A stretch of DNA of 64,000 nucleotides, taken from Gordonia sp. ABSL11-1. Its GTDB lineage: Bacteria; Actinomycetota; Actinomycetes; Mycobacteriales; Mycobacteriaceae. The notes under the pieces are model-generated. The model was not told the origin of the DNA, searched no databases, and saw nothing but the letters and a program-made list of their open reading frames with translations. Made by a program: the position numbers and the translations under genes. Positions 1 to 12,492 of the stretch are shown here, in pieces. The stretch covers positions 271,777-335,776 of the forward strand of contig NZ_JASXSI010000003.1 of the NCBI RefSeq assembly GCF_030315685.1, given 5' to 3'. Numbering within the stretch: position 1 is the first letter of the stretch; the number at the start of each line of letters is the position of its first letter.

Positions 1-293
1 CGCTGGAAGTTGCCGGGTGACGGCGCGAAAGGCTGCTGCCCGTAGGGCTGCTGCGGATTGGGCTGCTGCGGATTGGGATACTGCGGTGATTGCGGTCCCG
101 GATAGGTGGGCTGCTGCCCCGGATGCGGCTGCTGCCCCGGAAATGACTGCGGATAGGACTGCTGGGGCGCTGCAGACTGCCCGGGATTCTGCGACCCCGC
201 ATGCGGCGGCGGGTTCTGGGGTCCGCCGGGACCGGGCTCCGGGCCGGGCGGATACGACGATGCACCGCCGCCAGGTGGTGGCTGTTGGGTCAT
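1..293 (-). CDS. Pro/Gln/Gly-rich N-terminal part of an unidentified protein (cut by window edge)
   Basis: Reading leftward from the ATG at 293 gives an uninterrupted frame starting MTQQPPPGGGASSYPPGP and continuing as repeats of Pro-Gln-Gln-Pro, Pro-Asn-Pro-Gln-Gln and Gly-Gln-Gln-Pro to the edge of the window, about 97 residues. This composition is typical of the disordered cytoplasmic leader of actinobacterial membrane proteins (RDD, DUF4190-like and similar families), but the folded part lies outside the window, so no family can be assigned. It runs in the same direction as the thymidylate kinase gene behind it, with about 70 bp between. The repeated GGCTGCTGCGG look of the DNA comes from the repeated codons. 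Confidence is good that this is coding, low for any function. Confidence 0.7.
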   Translation of the reverse strand, partial: MTQQPPPGGGASSYPPGPEPGPGGPQNPPPHAGSQNPGQSAAPQQSYPQSFPGQQPHPGQQPTYPGPQSPQYPNPQQPNPQQPYGQQPFAPSPGNFQ

Positions 294-361
294 TCGGCGT
301 GTCCTTCCCGCGATGGGGCGTGTTTCAGGCTATCGAAATCCCAGGTGTTCGGCACAGGCGG

Positions 362-997
362 TCATTCGGGCGACAGATGCCGTGCCAGCTCGGGGATGGG
401 GGTGTCGGCCGTGGACAGCCAGGGGGACATCCAATTCGTCTGCGCCAGCTGTCGATACACCGCATCGACACGCAGTTGGAGGTCGCGATCGCGCTCGTAC
501 AGGTCACGCTGACGGGCGTCGTCGAGCGCCGCACGACGTTCGGCCCGGCCCATCGCGACCTCCGGCGCCACACCGAGGAGCATGTGCCGGTCGGGTACCG
601 GCAACTCGAACCGGCCGAACTCGAGGTCGCGCACCCAGGCGACGACCTCGCCGTCGGCACCCTGGCCCAGCCGGGCGGCGTTGTAGGCGGCGTTGGATGC
701 GACGTACCGGTCGAGGACCACGATGTCGTTCTCCACGACGGCTTTCCGGATCTCGTCCGCGGCGCCCGCCCGGTCGAGTGCGAACATCACCGCCATCGCA
801 TAGACGCTCTCACGGAGGTCGCCGTGCCGACCGTGCAGGGCCTCGGACGCGATGTCAGCGGTGACCGAGGCGCCGTAACGCGGAAAGGTCAGCGTCCACA
901 CTCGTTTTCCGTTGTCCCGCCAGTGGTCCACGAGCGCGGACACCAGCGTGTTCTTGCCCGCACCGTCGAGTCCCTCGACTGCTATGAGTTGGCCCAC
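362..997 (-). CDS. tmk: thymidylate kinase (dTMP kinase)
   Basis: Phosphorylates dTMP to dTDP with ATP in the cytoplasm, an essential step of dTTP synthesis. The protein opens VGQLIAVEGLDGAGKN, with the P-loop GLDGAGKN at the N-terminus as in the family, and has the DRY motif (LDRYVASNAAYNAARL) of the nucleotide-binding core. With the GTG at 997 it is 211 residues, the usual family size. The frame stays open to a GTG at 1075, which would add 26 unconserved residues; neither start has a strong Shine-Dalgarno, and the shorter one matches where homologues begin. It is divergent from mtrA, with tmk next to mtrA as in M. tuberculosis. The identification is secure; only the start is uncertain. Confidence 0.93.
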   Translation of the reverse strand: MGQLIAVEGLDGAGKNTLVSALVDHWRDNGKRVWTLTFPRYGASVTADIASEALHGRHGDLRESVYAMAVMFALDRAGAADEIRKAVVENDIVVLDRYVASNAAYNAARLGQGADGEVVAWVRDLEFGRFELPVPDRHMLLGVAPEVAMGRAERRAALDDARQRDLYERDRDLQLRVDAVYRQLAQTNWMSPWLSTADTPIPELARHLSPE

Positions 998-1139
998 GAG
1001 GGCGATGGTAACGGCCACGGTGTCGTCGTCTCGGGCGCCCCGCGCGACACCTGCTGCGTCACTGGTCACCGCCACCCGAAGTCACCATACCGGCGCGTCC
1101 TCTCCGCGGTTCGGTCACGAAAGTGTCACCATTGAACGC

Positions 1140-1817
1140 ATGAAACCGCGCATCCTTGTCGTCGATGACGACGCCGCTCTCGCCGAGATGCTGACGATCG
1201 TGCTCCGGGGTGAAGGTTTCGAACCGTTCGTGGTCGGTGACGGCACGCAGGCACTGACGGCGGTCCGCGAGATCCGACCCGATCTCGTCCTCCTCGACCT
1301 CATGCTCCCCGGGATGAACGGCATCGACGTGTGCCGCGTTCTGCGCGCCGATTCCGGAGTCCCGATCGTCATGCTGACCGCCAAGTCGGACACGGTCGAC
1401 GTCGTCCTCGGTCTGGAGTCGGGCGCCGACGACTACATGGTGAAGCCCTTCAAGCCGAAGGAACTCGTCGCGCGGGTCCGCGCCCGACTGCGTCGGACCG
1501 ACGAGGAGCCGGCGGAGTTGCTGTCGATCGGGCCGGTCGAGATCGACGTCCCGGCCCACAAGGTGACCCGCGACGGTGTGCCCATCTCGCTGACTCCGCT
1601 CGAGTTCGACCTGCTGGTCGCACTGGCCCGCAAGCCGCGCCAGGTGTTCACCCGCGATGTGCTCCTCGAACAGGTGTGGGGCTACCGTCACCCGGCGGAC
1701 ACTAGACTCGTCAACGTGCATGTCCAGCGTCTCCGAGCGAAGGTCGAAACCGACCCGGAAAATCCTGAGGTCGTCCTGACTGTGAGGGGGGTCGGCTACA
1801 AGGCCGGCCCGCCGTGA
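1140..1817 (+). CDS. mtrA: DNA-binding response regulator MtrA
   Basis: OmpR/PhoB-type response regulator of the MtrAB system, which controls cell-division, cell-wall and osmotic-response genes in mycolata. It has 225 residues: receiver domain 1-115 with the acidic pocket DDD at 9-11, phosphoacceptor Asp53 in [13 protein letters not shown] and the conserved Lys in [11 protein letters not shown]; winged-helix DNA-binding domain about 130-225 ending VRGVGYKAG. The frame is open upstream, but [11 protein letters not shown] is the family start. The stop overlaps the GTG of mtrB by four bases (GTGA), so the two are translationally coupled. Length and gene order match M. tuberculosis Rv3246c-Rv3245c-Rv3244c. 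Confidence 0.97.
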   Translation: MKPRILVVDDDAALAEMLTIVLRGEGFEPFVVGDGTQALTAVREIRPDLVLLDLMLPGMNGIDVCRVLRADSGVPIVMLTAKSDTVDVVLGLESGADDYMVKPFKPKELVARVRARLRRTDEEPAELLSIGPVEIDVPAHKVTRDGVPISLTPLEFDLLVALARKPRQVFTRDVLLEQVWGYRHPADTRLVNVHVQRLRAKVETDPENPEVVLTVRGVGYKAGPP

Positions 1818-3565
1818 TCGGTCGACCCCGCCGTCGCGTCAACAGCACCTTCGGGCGCATCACCCGCGCCGCCGGCAGAGTCGGTCGAGCCTTCGGCCGC
1901 ATCTGGCGGCGATCACTGCAGCTGCGTGTGGTGGTGTCCACGTTGGTGCTGTCCTTTGTGGTGATCCTGATCCTCGTGTTCGTGTTGATCAGCCAGATCA
2001 CCGATCGACTCCTCGACGTCAAACTCGCTGCAGCGACCGAGGAAGTCGAACGCGCACGCATCGCGGTGGAGCGTGATCTCACCAGCAGCGACGGCAACAT
2101 GTCCGTGCAGAACCGGCTCCGCCAGACCCGCTCGCTCCTGACCGACCGCGACGTCGACACCAGCGAGAACTCCGGCACCGTCGGCACCTTCGACACCGTC
2201 CTGCTGGTACCCGGCACCCGCGACGACGGCAGCGACAGCGGAGTCGGTCCGACCACCGAGATCCCCGGCAACCTCCGCGACATGGTGCAGGGCGGTCAGG
2301 TCGCCTACCAGTACTCGTCGATCCCGAATGCATCCGGCGGCATGGAACCGGCCCTCATCGTCGGGACGCCGACGAACGCCGCGGTCCCGGGGCTCGAGCT
2401 GTATCTGGTGTTCCCGCTGACCAGCGAACAGAACACCGTCGACCTCGTGCGTGGCACGCTGCTCACCGGCGGCGTGGTGCTACTCGGTTTGCTGGCCGCG
2501 GTGGCGTGGCTGGTGTCGCGGCAGGTGGTGCTGCCCGTCCGATCGGCCTCGCGGATCGCGGTGCGGTTCGCCGATGGCCGACTCAAGGAACGAATGCCCG
2601 TCCGGGGCGAGGACGACATGGCGCGCCTGGCGATGTCGTTCAACGACATGGCCGAGAGCCTGTCCAAGCAGATCACCCACCTGGAGGAGTTCGGCGGGCT
2701 GCAACGTCAGTTCACCTCGGACGTCAGTCACGAGCTGCGCACCCCCCTGACGACCGTGCGTATGGCCAGTGACGTCCTCTACGAGGGGCGTGACGAGCTG
2801 GACCCGGTGCGCAAGCGGTCGGTGGAGCTGCTCGACAAGGAGCTCGACCGGTTCGAGACGCTGCTCAACGAATTGCTCGAGATCTCGCGACATGATGCGG
2901 GCATGGCCGAGCTCGCGGCCGAGCGGATGGACATGGCGATCCCGATCGACGGTGCGCTGGCGACGGTCAGTCATCTCGCCGAGGAGACCGGGACCGAACT
3001 GGTGCTCGATCTCCCGGCCGAGCCGGTCATCGCCGAGATCGATCCGCGACGAGTGGAGCGCATCCTGCGCAATCTGCTCGCCAACGCCATCGACCACGGA
3101 GAACGCAAACCGGTCACGCTGACGATGCGGTCGGACGGCGATGCGGTCGCGATCACTGTGCGTGACAACGGCATCGGCCTGCGTCCCGGCGAGGAGAAGC
3201 TCGTGTTCAACCGGTTCTGGCGTTCGGACCCGTCGCGGTTCCGGCGTTCGGGGGGCACCGGGCTCGGTCTCGCGATCAGCATCGAGGACGCCCGGCTGCA
3301 CCAGGGCCGGCTCGAGGCGTGGGGTGAACCCGGCAAGGGTGCGTGCTTCCGGCTGACACTTCCACTCGTGCGTGGCCACAAGGTCCTCGGCAGTCCGCTT
3401 CCGCTCAAACCGGTCGGCGGCTATCCGAGGTCGTCGTCGACGGCCTCGCGCGCTGCCGGCGTGCCCAAGGCCACGGCAGTGCGGATCGATCCGGAGTCGG
3501 GTCAGGATGTCGCGGGCCCGCGCGCCGACAGCAGTACCGGCGGAGGTGGGGATGTCTCGTCCTGA
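1814..3565 (+). CDS. mtrB: sensor histidine kinase MtrB
   Basis: Membrane histidine kinase that phosphorylates MtrA. The order in 583 residues is: basic cytoplasmic leader; first membrane helix about 36-62; extracellular sensor region about 63-210; second helix about 213-238; HAMP; dimerisation/phosphoacceptor domain with H306 in the H-box [10 protein letters not shown]; and a HATPase domain with N-box ([10 protein letters not shown]), G1 (DNGIGL) and G2 (GTGLGLAI). The Ser/Gly-rich tail of about 60 residues after the kinase core is poorly conserved in the family. It starts at a GTG overlapping the mtrA stop and itself overlaps the lpqB start by 14 bases, which indicates one mtrA-mtrB-lpqB transcript. 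Confidence 0.97.
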   Translation: MIGRPRRRVNSTFGRITRAAGRVGRAFGRIWRRSLQLRVVVSTLVLSFVVILILVFVLISQITDRLLDVKLAAATEEVERARIAVERDLTSSDGNMSVQNRLRQTRSLLTDRDVDTSENSGTVGTFDTVLLVPGTRDDGSDSGVGPTTEIPGNLRDMVQGGQVAYQYSSIPNASGGMEPALIVGTPTNAAVPGLELYLVFPLTSEQNTVDLVRGTLLTGGVVLLGLLAAVAWLVSRQVVLPVRSASRIAVRFADGRLKERMPVRGEDDMARLAMSFNDMAESLSKQITHLEEFGGLQRQFTSDVSHELRTPLTTVRMASDVLYEGRDELDPVRKRSVELLDKELDRFETLLNELLEISRHDAGMAELAAERMDMAIPIDGALATVSHLAEETGTELVLDLPAEPVIAEIDPRRVERILRNLLANAIDHGERKPVTLTMRSDGDAVAITVRDNGIGLRPGEEKLVFNRFWRSDPSRFRRSGGTGLGLAISIEDARLHQGRLEAWGEPGKGACFRLTLPLVRGHKVLGSPLPLKPVGGYPRSSSTASRAAGVPKATAVRIDPESGQDVAGPRADSSTGGGGDVSS

Positions 3566-5342
3566 CCTGGACGCCGCTCGACGACACGTACGGTCCGTCC
3601 GGGCGCGAGGGCACTCGGTGGCGACGACGGTGGTGCTCGTCGTCCTCGTCGGTGTCCTCGCTGCGTGCGGGTCGATCCCGAACAGTTCGTCGCCGCAGCC
3701 CATCACCGCGTTCGCCCGTCAGGGACCGACGAACGCGGTGCCGGTCCCGCAGCGCGACATGGACCCGGAGTCCTTGGTGCGGGCCTTCCTCAAGGCCACC
3801 GCGGATCCGGATGGCGGTCATCGTGCCGCGCGGAACTTCCTCACCACCTCGGCATCGGAGCAGTGGGACGACCGCGGCGACATGCTCGTCGTCGACGAGA
3901 TCAACGTGTTCGTCGACCAGCGCAGCGAGGACGCTGTGCGCCTGCGTCTCATCGGCGACAACGTGGGCACATTGAGGTCCGATGGGCAGTTGCTCCCGGC
4001 CACCGGACGCGTCGAGACCAGTCTGGCGCTCACCCGCGTCGGCGATGAATGGCGGATCGACGGACCGTTGCCGAACGGGACGATGATCGACCGCAATCAG
4101 TTCGACGCCGCCTACCGTGCGGTGACCCTGTACTTCACCGATCGCAACCTGCAGCGGTTGGTGGCCGATCCGCGATGGCTCTACGCGGGCACCGACACCG
4201 AGCCGACCGTCCTGATCAACCGGCTGATCGCGGGTCAGGCCACCGACCTCGACGGATCGGTCGACAGCGGGTTCCCGAACGGTGCCGCGCTACGCGGTCC
4301 GGTCACCCAACTGTCGGGCGGCGGCGTGCGGATCGACCTGACGGGCATCGGATCGAGTTCGGTGCGGGACCGGACGGCCCTGGCGGCGCAGATCATCTGG
4401 ACCCTCGACGGCGCCGACATCGGCGGACCGTACGTGATCAACGCCGACGGCGGTCCGCTGATCCCGGAGCGCGCCTCGGGGTGGCAGACCGCGGATGTGA
4501 AGTCGTTCGACCCCACGGCTGCACCCACCACCGACGTCGGCCTCAACATCATCCGATCGGGGTCGTTGCTGAAGGTGACCGACACCGGGACGGTGCCGGT
4601 CAGCGGGGCGCTCGGCTCGAGCAAGTCGGTGCGATCGTCGTCGATCTCCGCCGACGGCCGGCGGACCGCGGCGGTCATCGCACGGGGTGGGACCGATCCC
4701 CGGCGCGATCTCGCGATCGGCGCATACGGTGCCGAGCCGGGCCCGGTGGTCACCGGTACCACGATCACGCGACCGTCGTTCGGCTCCGACGCCGACTCCG
4801 TCTGGGCCGTCGTCGACGGGAAGCCCGTTCAATGGGTTCGTGAGGAGACCGGCGCGAGTGACCGGCTGACCACCGTCGATGCCGCGTCGATCGCGACCGT
4901 CGCCCGCGGGGCGATCACGGAACTGCAGGTGTCCCCGGACGGGGTGCGCGCGGCTCTCGTCGTCGGCGGCCAGGTGGTGTTCGCGGTGGTCTCCACCAAC
5001 GCCGAGGGTGCGGTGTCGCTGACCAGTCCGCGGATCGCCGCGTACAACATCGGCAACCGGGCGGTGTCGCTGGACTGGGCGTCGCCGACGACATTGATGA
5101 TCGCGCGAGATGCACCCGAATCGCCGGTTGTGCAGCTGTCCATCAACGGCACGCCGGCCGTCGGATTGCTCTCCGGCAACCTGTCGCCGCCGGTGCGGGC
5201 GATCGTGGCCAACCAGTCGACGGTCTACGTCGGCGACTCCCGCGGCGTACTCCGGTTGGGCAGTGCGAACGGTCAACCCGATCAGTACTGGACCGAGGTG
5301 GAATCAGCGATGTCGCCCGGAGCCATCCCCGTGCTGCCCTGA
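3552..5342 (+). CDS. lpqB: lipoprotein LpqB
   Basis: Extracytoplasmic lipoprotein that in mycobacteria modulates MtrB signalling and cell-wall behaviour. It has 596 residues and begins [15 protein letters not shown] inside the end of mtrB. A hydrophobic segment ends in the lipobox LAAC with Cys39 as the acylation site. Then come a GerMN-type domain (about 60-320) and a C-terminal beta-propeller-like region (about 340-596) with repeated SPDG-type strands. Its position directly after mtrB is the diagnostic context. It converges with the comF-like gene with only four bases between the two stops and no hairpin terminator visible there. Confidence 0.95.
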   Translation: MSRPDLDAARRHVRSVRARGHSVATTVVLVVLVGVLAACGSIPNSSSPQPITAFARQGPTNAVPVPQRDMDPESLVRAFLKATADPDGGHRAARNFLTTSASEQWDDRGDMLVVDEINVFVDQRSEDAVRLRLIGDNVGTLRSDGQLLPATGRVETSLALTRVGDEWRIDGPLPNGTMIDRNQFDAAYRAVTLYFTDRNLQRLVADPRWLYAGTDTEPTVLINRLIAGQATDLDGSVDSGFPNGAALRGPVTQLSGGGVRIDLTGIGSSSVRDRTALAAQIIWTLDGADIGGPYVINADGGPLIPERASGWQTADVKSFDPTAAPTTDVGLNIIRSGSLLKVTDTGTVPVSGALGSSKSVRSSSISADGRRTAAVIARGGTDPRRDLAIGAYGAEPGPVVTGTTITRPSFGSDADSVWAVVDGKPVQWVREETGASDRLTTVDAASIATVARGAITELQVSPDGVRAALVVGGQVVFAVVSTNAEGAVSLTSPRIAAYNIGNRAVSLDWASPTTLMIARDAPESPVVQLSINGTPAVGLLSGNLSPPVRAIVANQSTVYVGDSRGVLRLGSANGQPDQYWTEVESAMSPGAIPVLP

Positions 5343-5346
5343 GACC

Positions 5347-6054
5347 TCACGCTCCTGCGACGACCAGCACGGCGTGCACGGTGACACCGTGCCATGCCAG
5401 CACCCGGACCGATTCGGCGGAGGTGGCCCCGGTGGTCAGGATGTCGTCGACGAGCACCACGGCTCCGCTGGTGGCGGGCCCGGGATCGGTCCACGGATAT
5501 CGCAGACGGATCGCGCCGGACAGATTGCCGACCCGACGCCGTGCGTCGAGCCCCACGGAGTCGCGTGCCCAGGATGACGTGACCAGCAGATCGAGCGAGC
5601 GTACCCGCGGGCCGAGCCGGCCCGCCGCAACCCGCGACATCGAGGCGACCGGATCGCCGCCACGACGTCTGGCCGAGGACCGGCGGGTGGGTGCGGGGAT
5701 GAGAGTGAGCGTGTGGCCGTCGGGGATCTCACCCCAGTGACCCAAGGTGATGACCCCACGCGCGAGCGCGCGGCCCAGAGGGGCGATCAGGTCGCGTCGA
5801 TCGTGTTCCTTCACCGAGACGAGTGATCGTCGGTACGGCCCCCGGTAGCGACCGAGGGCCCACGCGTCGACCGGGAGTTCGATGCGCGGCTCGAGCCGGA
5901 TCGGCGTGTCGGCAAGTGTGGCAGCGCAGTCGGGACACCATGGCGAGCCCGGGGTGTCGCAGCCGCCGCAGATCGTCGGCACGACCAGGTCGGTTCCCGA
6001 ACGCAGGATCGTTGCGAGGAGGGACGCCACGCCGGACCGCCGACGGTTCACCAC
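5347..6054 (-). CDS. ComF family phosphoribosyltransferase-like protein
   Basis: Type I phosphoribosyltransferase fold of the ComF/GntX family (Rv3242c position in M. tuberculosis). 235 residues. The N-terminal zinc-ribbon-like motif CGGCDTPGSPWCPDC has the two Cys pairs expected of the family, and the PRPP-binding loop VVLVDDILTTGATSAES lies near the C-terminus. ComF proteins act in DNA uptake or recombination in some bacteria, but the role in mycolata is not established and the substrate is unknown. It sits between lpqB (convergent) and hpf (divergent). The start ATG lacks an obvious Shine-Dalgarno, but the protein length suits the family. Confidence 0.88.
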   Translation of the reverse strand: MVNRRRSGVASLLATILRSGTDLVVPTICGGCDTPGSPWCPDCAATLADTPIRLEPRIELPVDAWALGRYRGPYRRSLVSVKEHDRRDLIAPLGRALARGVITLGHWGEIPDGHTLTLIPAPTRRSSARRRGGDPVASMSRVAAGRLGPRVRSLDLLVTSSWARDSVGLDARRRVGNLSGAIRLRYPWTDPGPATSGAVVLVDDILTTGATSAESVRVLAWHGVTVHAVLVVAGA

Positions 6055-6618
6055 GCCACGATGTCATCCACGAGGTCGTCGAATCGTCCTGAGAACTGCG
6101 CTCACCGAGATCTGTGGACGGATCGGCGCCCTGTGGAACGATTGCCAGGCAACGCCGGGGAGGCCGTCGGTGTGTCGTCCGAGTGACGTCGCGGTGACGA
6201 ACGACCTCCTCGCGCAGGACTTCTGTCCCGACCTGGGTCCCGACACGCCTCACGTTGAGCCGAAACGTGGCCAGGAAGCAAACATCGGGCTACGGTCGAA
6301 GGCACAACAGGTAACCCCCGCTTTTCACGAGGAGGTGAGGCCCCTGCCAGTGAGTGCCAGCCGTCGGCTGGCATGGCCACGATTCCCATCCGATGACGAC
6401 GAGAGCGTCAGCGCGACAACAGATCTGATCCGTCGCTGTATCCAGTGCCACCAACTGACTCGGGCGCGCGGCCGCCCCGAAGGTACACGCAGGAGCGGGC
6501 CACCGCCGACGGCGACCTCCCACAGCGGCATCATGCCGCCCTCCGTGGCAGAACTGACACGCTCACACGACTCTTCACACGTGGTCGGCCGGGAACCATC
6601 AGAAGGAGGTAGTTGTTC
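6055..6618. other. long intergenic region / leader in front of hpf
   Basis: About 560 bp separate the divergent comF-like gene and hpf. No convincing gene was found. One frame runs through this region and into hpf, but it has no conserved features. An isolated strong Shine-Dalgarno-like AGGAGGT at 6330-6336 is followed 14 bp later by GTG (6350) and by the inverted repeat at 6355-6373. This hints at a structured 5' leader or a short leader peptide, but nothing here proves transcription. Promoter elements could not be assigned with confidence. Confidence 0.4.
6355..6373 (+). promoter_or_regulatory. perfect inverted repeat in the hpf leader
   Basis: TGCCAGCC-GTC-GGCTGGCA is an 8-bp perfect inverted repeat with a 3-base centre, 246 bp before the hpf start and directly after a lone AGGAGGT. 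It could be an RNA hairpin or a protein-binding site. There is no run of T after it, so it is not a canonical terminator. Confidence 0.35.
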
Positions 6619-7428
6619 ATGTCAACAGTCATCCATCGCAAAGGCCACCGCGAATCCAAGGTCGGTGAGCGTCCCCCAGAGACCACCCGCGACAGCACCG
6701 CCGATGACTCCTCATCGGCCGACGAACGGGCCTTCGACCAGAGTTTCGCCTTCGTCCGCCCGGCCGGCACGGTCAACTCCGCCGAACCCGCCGAACCCAC
6801 CGCCAAGGTCGACATCAGCGGCCGCAACGTCGAGATACCAGACCACTACCGCATCTACGTCGGCGACAAGCTCGCCCGTCTCGAGCGGTTCGATCCCTCC
6901 ATCTTCCGATTCGACGTCGAGCTGAACCACGAACGCAACCGCCGCCAATCCAAGGTCTGTCAGCAGGTCGAGATCACGGCGGTCGGCAAAGGTCCCAAGG
7001 CGCGTGCGCAGGCGTGCGGTGAGAACTTCTACGCGGCGCTCGAGGCCGCGCTCGACAAGCTCGAGTCGCGCCTGCGTCGGGTCAAGGACCGTCGGCGGGT
7101 CTCCTACGGCAACCGACGGCCGATCTCCGTGGCCGAGGCGACCGAGATCGGTGCGCCGCTGCTCCGGGACGGCCAGATCACAGCACAGCCCGACGCGGAC
7201 ACCGACGCCACCGAACCGGCCTGGGACGACGGCGTCGAACTCCACGAACCGGGCCAGGTGGTGCGGGTCAAGGAGCACGAGGCCGTGCCGATGTCGGTGG
7301 ACGACGCTCTCTACGAGATGGAGCTCGTCGGTCACGACTTCTTCCTCTTCCACGACAAGGAGTCCGACAAGCCGTCCGTCGTCTATCGGCGTCACGCCTT
7401 CGACTACGGCCTGATACGTCTCGCCTGA
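6619..7428 (+). CDS. hpf: long-form ribosome hibernation promoting factor (HPF / S30AE family)
   Basis: Binds the decoding region of the 30S subunit and, in the long form, dimerises or stabilises idle ribosomes in stress and stationary phase. With the ATG at 6619 it has 269 residues. A disordered acidic leader (about 1-65) is followed by the S30AE domain (about 68-175, starting VDISGRNVEIPDHYRIYV and including the basic stretch ESRLRRVKDRRRV). A linker leads to the C-terminal long-form domain (about 210-269, VVRVKEHEAVPMSVDDALYEM to YRRHAFDYGLIRLA). The start is set by AAGGAGG at 6603-6609; a TTG six bases earlier is a weaker choice. It corresponds to Rv3241c next to secA1. Confidence 0.93.
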   Translation: MSTVIHRKGHRESKVGERPPETTRDSTADDSSSADERAFDQSFAFVRPAGTVNSAEPAEPTAKVDISGRNVEIPDHYRIYVGDKLARLERFDPSIFRFDVELNHERNRRQSKVCQQVEITAVGKGPKARAQACGENFYAALEAALDKLESRLRRVKDRRRVSYGNRRPISVAEATEIGAPLLRDGQITAQPDADTDATEPAWDDGVELHEPGQVVRVKEHEAVPMSVDDALYEMELVGHDFFLFHDKESDKPSVVYRRHAFDYGLIRLA

Positions 7429-7467
7429 GACCGATCAGGTTGCACTAAGGCGACCTGAGTACCATGG

Positions 7468-7499
7468 AATCCGGCCTGTACCGAGCTGCAGGCCGGATT
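7468..7499 (+). terminator. hairpin terminator after hpf
   Basis: AATCCGGCCTG pairs with CAGGCCGGATT in an 11-bp perfect stem with a 10-base loop, followed by TTCGTG. It lies between the hpf stop and the secA1 start, so secA1 probably has its own promoter just downstream or depends on read-through. Confidence 0.75.
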
Positions 7500-7537
7500 T
7501 CGTGTGTTGTCGACATGAGTGAGGGACTCGATCAACG

Positions 7538-10375
<2,838 letters not shown>

Positions 10376-10591
10376 ATCCCGCTCGCGCCCGCGGGCGTCA
10401 CCCGTCCTCACGACGAGGGGGAGTGGGTAGGCGTGGATGTCGCGTATCGCGCACTCCGGCAGACGGGTTGTCTGATCGGGCCGTCGGATACGCGGCATCC
10501 TGTGATGCCGGGTGTCACACTGTGGAATTGTCAAGGTACGCATGCGGTCCCGGCGTGGCCGGGTGCGGGGGAGATGGTCTGTCGGGTGTGG

Positions 10592-11845
10592 TCAGGCGGC
10601 GGCGGGCATGTTGTCGAGGGTCAGGGTGCGTCTGCTGTAGCTGGGTATCGCTCGTCGGCGGGGGTCGACGGTGGCGGGTGGGGTGAGCCAGGCGTGCCGG
10701 TCGGCGCCGATGAACACATCCCACCCGTTGTGGTGGACGTCGGCGTGACAGGACGGGCATAGCAGGCACCCGTTTTCCAGGCAGGTGTCGCCGCCGTCGG
10801 CCCAGTGCACGATGTGATGCGCCTGGGTGCGGCTGGCAGGTGCCCCGCATTTGATGCAGCACTTATCCCGGATCAGGAGCGCTTTGCGGTGGGCGGGTGT
10901 GAACAGTCGTTTCTCTCTGCCGACGTCGAGCGGGACGGTTTCGCCGTCGACGATGATGGTGGTGATCGCAGGGTCACAGGCGAGGGCTTTCATGGTGGCA
11001 GGGGTGACTGATCCCATGAACGGCAGCTCTGCCAGTGTCGGTGTGTCGGCGGGAATGGTCAGCAACACCTGTGTTCTCGGGGCCAAAGCCCGCTCGGGAT
11101 CGCCGCTGCGGGCGGCGATGTCGAGCACAGCTTCGAGGGCGTCGGCGAAGCGGCGTTCGGTCGATCGGGCATCGGGGGAGCCGTCGGGTTCAGGTCGGGG
11201 CGCACCGTAGTGTTCCATGGCGACGTGGAACTTCTCCCCGACTTCGGTGTCGAGGTCGGCCTCGACGTGCAGGCGCCCGTCAGTGGTCTTGCTTTTCGTG
11301 AGCGTGTTGATGGAGCGGTCCTCAGAAGCGGGCAACCCACCGGTGTCGTCGGCGATCTGATTGCCCAGGGTGCGGGCGCGGTCGAGGATGTCGGCGGGGG
11401 TGGCGCCGGAGAAGTGTTGTCCGAGAAGATCTGTCACATAGTTTAGACGCATCGCATCGTCGATCGGTTCCGGTGATCTTTTCCCGATGTGCTCGATGCC
11501 GCGGACGATGGCGTCAGCGTGTTCACCGGACAGAACGCCGTCAGCGGCGTGCGCGGCCAACGTGGGCAGGGTGGTGAGCGATCCGGCGACACGGATGAGC
11601 CGTTGCGCGGCGGCGGGCGCTACTCCCATGACGATCAACAACTCTCGGGTGCTACGTCCGTGATCCTTCGCCACCCGCAACCGTTCGAGCGCAGCGGTCA
11701 GCACCGCGGCGTGATGGTCGATCAGGTTACGCAGCGTGAGCAAGGCCCGCATGGCGTCGAACGCCTGCGGACCGGACATGTCGTCGTCGACGGAAAGGTC
11801 ATGGACCCTGTCAGAGATGTTCGAGATGTCGTCGATGATGCTCAC
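10592..11845 (-). CDS. DUF222 / HNH endonuclease-domain protein (13E12 repeat family)
   Basis: A 417-residue member of the actinobacterial 13E12-repeat family, which pairs an N-terminal helical DUF222 domain (about 1-290) with a C-terminal HNH nuclease motif. The HNH part shows CIKCGAPASRTQAHHIVHW and CLLCPSCHADVHHNGWDV, with the two CxxC zinc ligands and the catalytic HH. These genes occur in many copies per genome in mycolata; nuclease activity is inferred from the motif and the biological role is unknown. The gene is absent from the equivalent place in M. tuberculosis as far as I recall, and it sits next to decayed sequence at 12.0-12.4 kb, so local insertion is likely. The roughly 215 bp between secA1 and this gene hold only weak inverted repeats. 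Confidence 0.88.
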   Translation of the reverse strand: MSIIDDISNISDRVHDLSVDDDMSGPQAFDAMRALLTLRNLIDHHAAVLTAALERLRVAKDHGRSTRELLIVMGVAPAAAQRLIRVAGSLTTLPTLAAHAADGVLSGEHADAIVRGIEHIGKRSPEPIDDAMRLNYVTDLLGQHFSGATPADILDRARTLGNQIADDTGGLPASEDRSINTLTKSKTTDGRLHVEADLDTEVGEKFHVAMEHYGAPRPEPDGSPDARSTERRFADALEAVLDIAARSGDPERALAPRTQVLLTIPADTPTLAELPFMGSVTPATMKALACDPAITTIIVDGETVPLDVGREKRLFTPAHRKALLIRDKCCIKCGAPASRTQAHHIVHWADGGDTCLENGCLLCPSCHADVHHNGWDVFIGADRHAWLTPPATVDPRRRAIPSYSRRTLTLDNMPAAA

Positions 11846-12020
11846 AGCGGTCCCCCAAGAGTCGACAGATCAGGTCAGCAGGAGACTCATCGGATTCTTG
11901 GGGCCACACCCAGGGGGTGTGGCGGTAACGCACATCAACTCGAACCTGCTGACACCAATCTATCGAACACATGTACGAAGCGCAAGGGAATCCGGAGACT
12001 TTCTCGTCCCAGGGGCCCAC

Positions 12021-12188
12021 CGCCTGCGCCCTTGGCCTCATCGCCTGACGCCGACGGGCTCGACTTCGGGCGACGGGTCTGGGATTCGATAGCGGCCGAT
12101 CTTCTCTTGCACGTTTACGTAACTCGTAGAACAATCTTCGAGAAAATCCGTGTTCGCGCACAACGTCGAGAACCGCCTGCTCGCGGCA
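12021..12188 (-). pseudogene. fragment resembling the helix-turn-helix of a transposase
   Basis: In one leftward frame the stretch includes AVLDVVREHGFSRRLFYELR followed by KRAREDRP. This resembles the N-terminal HTH and linker of IS481/IS3-type transposases (pattern: VxxVVxxGxSRxxFYxLRxR). There is no start, no catalytic DDE region and no inverted repeats around it. Codons are AT-rich and unlike the neighbours (TTT, TCT, AGA, TTA, AAA). I read it as a remnant of a mobile element within the otherwise empty 11846-12196 interval. The match is by eye over about 40 residues, so identification is tentative. Confidence 0.45.
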
Positions 12189-12196
12189 TCGGGCTC

Positions 12197-12421
12197 TCAG
12201 GCTCGGGTGGGCTGGGCGTGTAGTTCGCGCAGGATCTGTTCGACCCGATCGTTCACGCTGGTGCGCGGCAGGACGATGATCTGGTAGCCGAGTTCTTTGT
12301 AGCCGCGAACGAGGCGCTCGTATTCTGCTGTTGCTTCGGCAAGCGAATGTCTGCGAGCGGCGTATGTGGACCAGATCGCCTCCCACGGCGGTGTGAAGAA
12401 CACGCGGTGGCCCACTCTCCC
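12197..12421 (-). pseudogene. 3' remnant of an AAA family ATPase (AAA_28-like)
   Basis: The final 75 codons read VFFTPPWEAIW and then RRHSLAEATAEYERLVRGYK with GYQIIVLPRTSVNDRVEQIL, ending at a normal stop. This matches the C-terminal end of small actinobacterial AAA_28-type ATPases (FFTPPWEAIYxTDxERRQ and YExLVVLPKxxVxERVxFIL in relatives). The Walker A/B half is missing. Upstream of about 12421 the frame becomes unrelated antisense of the neighbouring Rv3235-like gene. It is therefore a truncated gene, probably cut by the same rearrangement that left the transposase-like fragment beside it. Confidence 0.6.
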
Positions 12422-12492
12422 ATCGATGTCCTGATGCGGAAGTGTCACCGATGTCCTGCGAGATGACACCCATCTGACGAATTCGGCCCGAG

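Noticed and set aside
1..290. Repeated GGCTGCTGCGG units as a microsatellite or CRISPR-like array
   Set aside because: The units vary in spacing and translate on the minus strand as a Pro/Gln-rich leader; no constant repeat with unique spacers exists here or elsewhere in the window.
6350..6925. A leader gene starting at GTG 6350 and reading through hpf
   Set aside because: It overlaps most of hpf in another frame, has Ser/Thr/Pro-rich shadow sequence after 6620, and the Shine-Dalgarno spacing is long.
10386..10397. CGCCCGCGGGCG palindrome after secA1 as a terminator
   Set aside because: Only six bases per arm with no loop and no T-run; such palindromes are expected by chance in this GC content.
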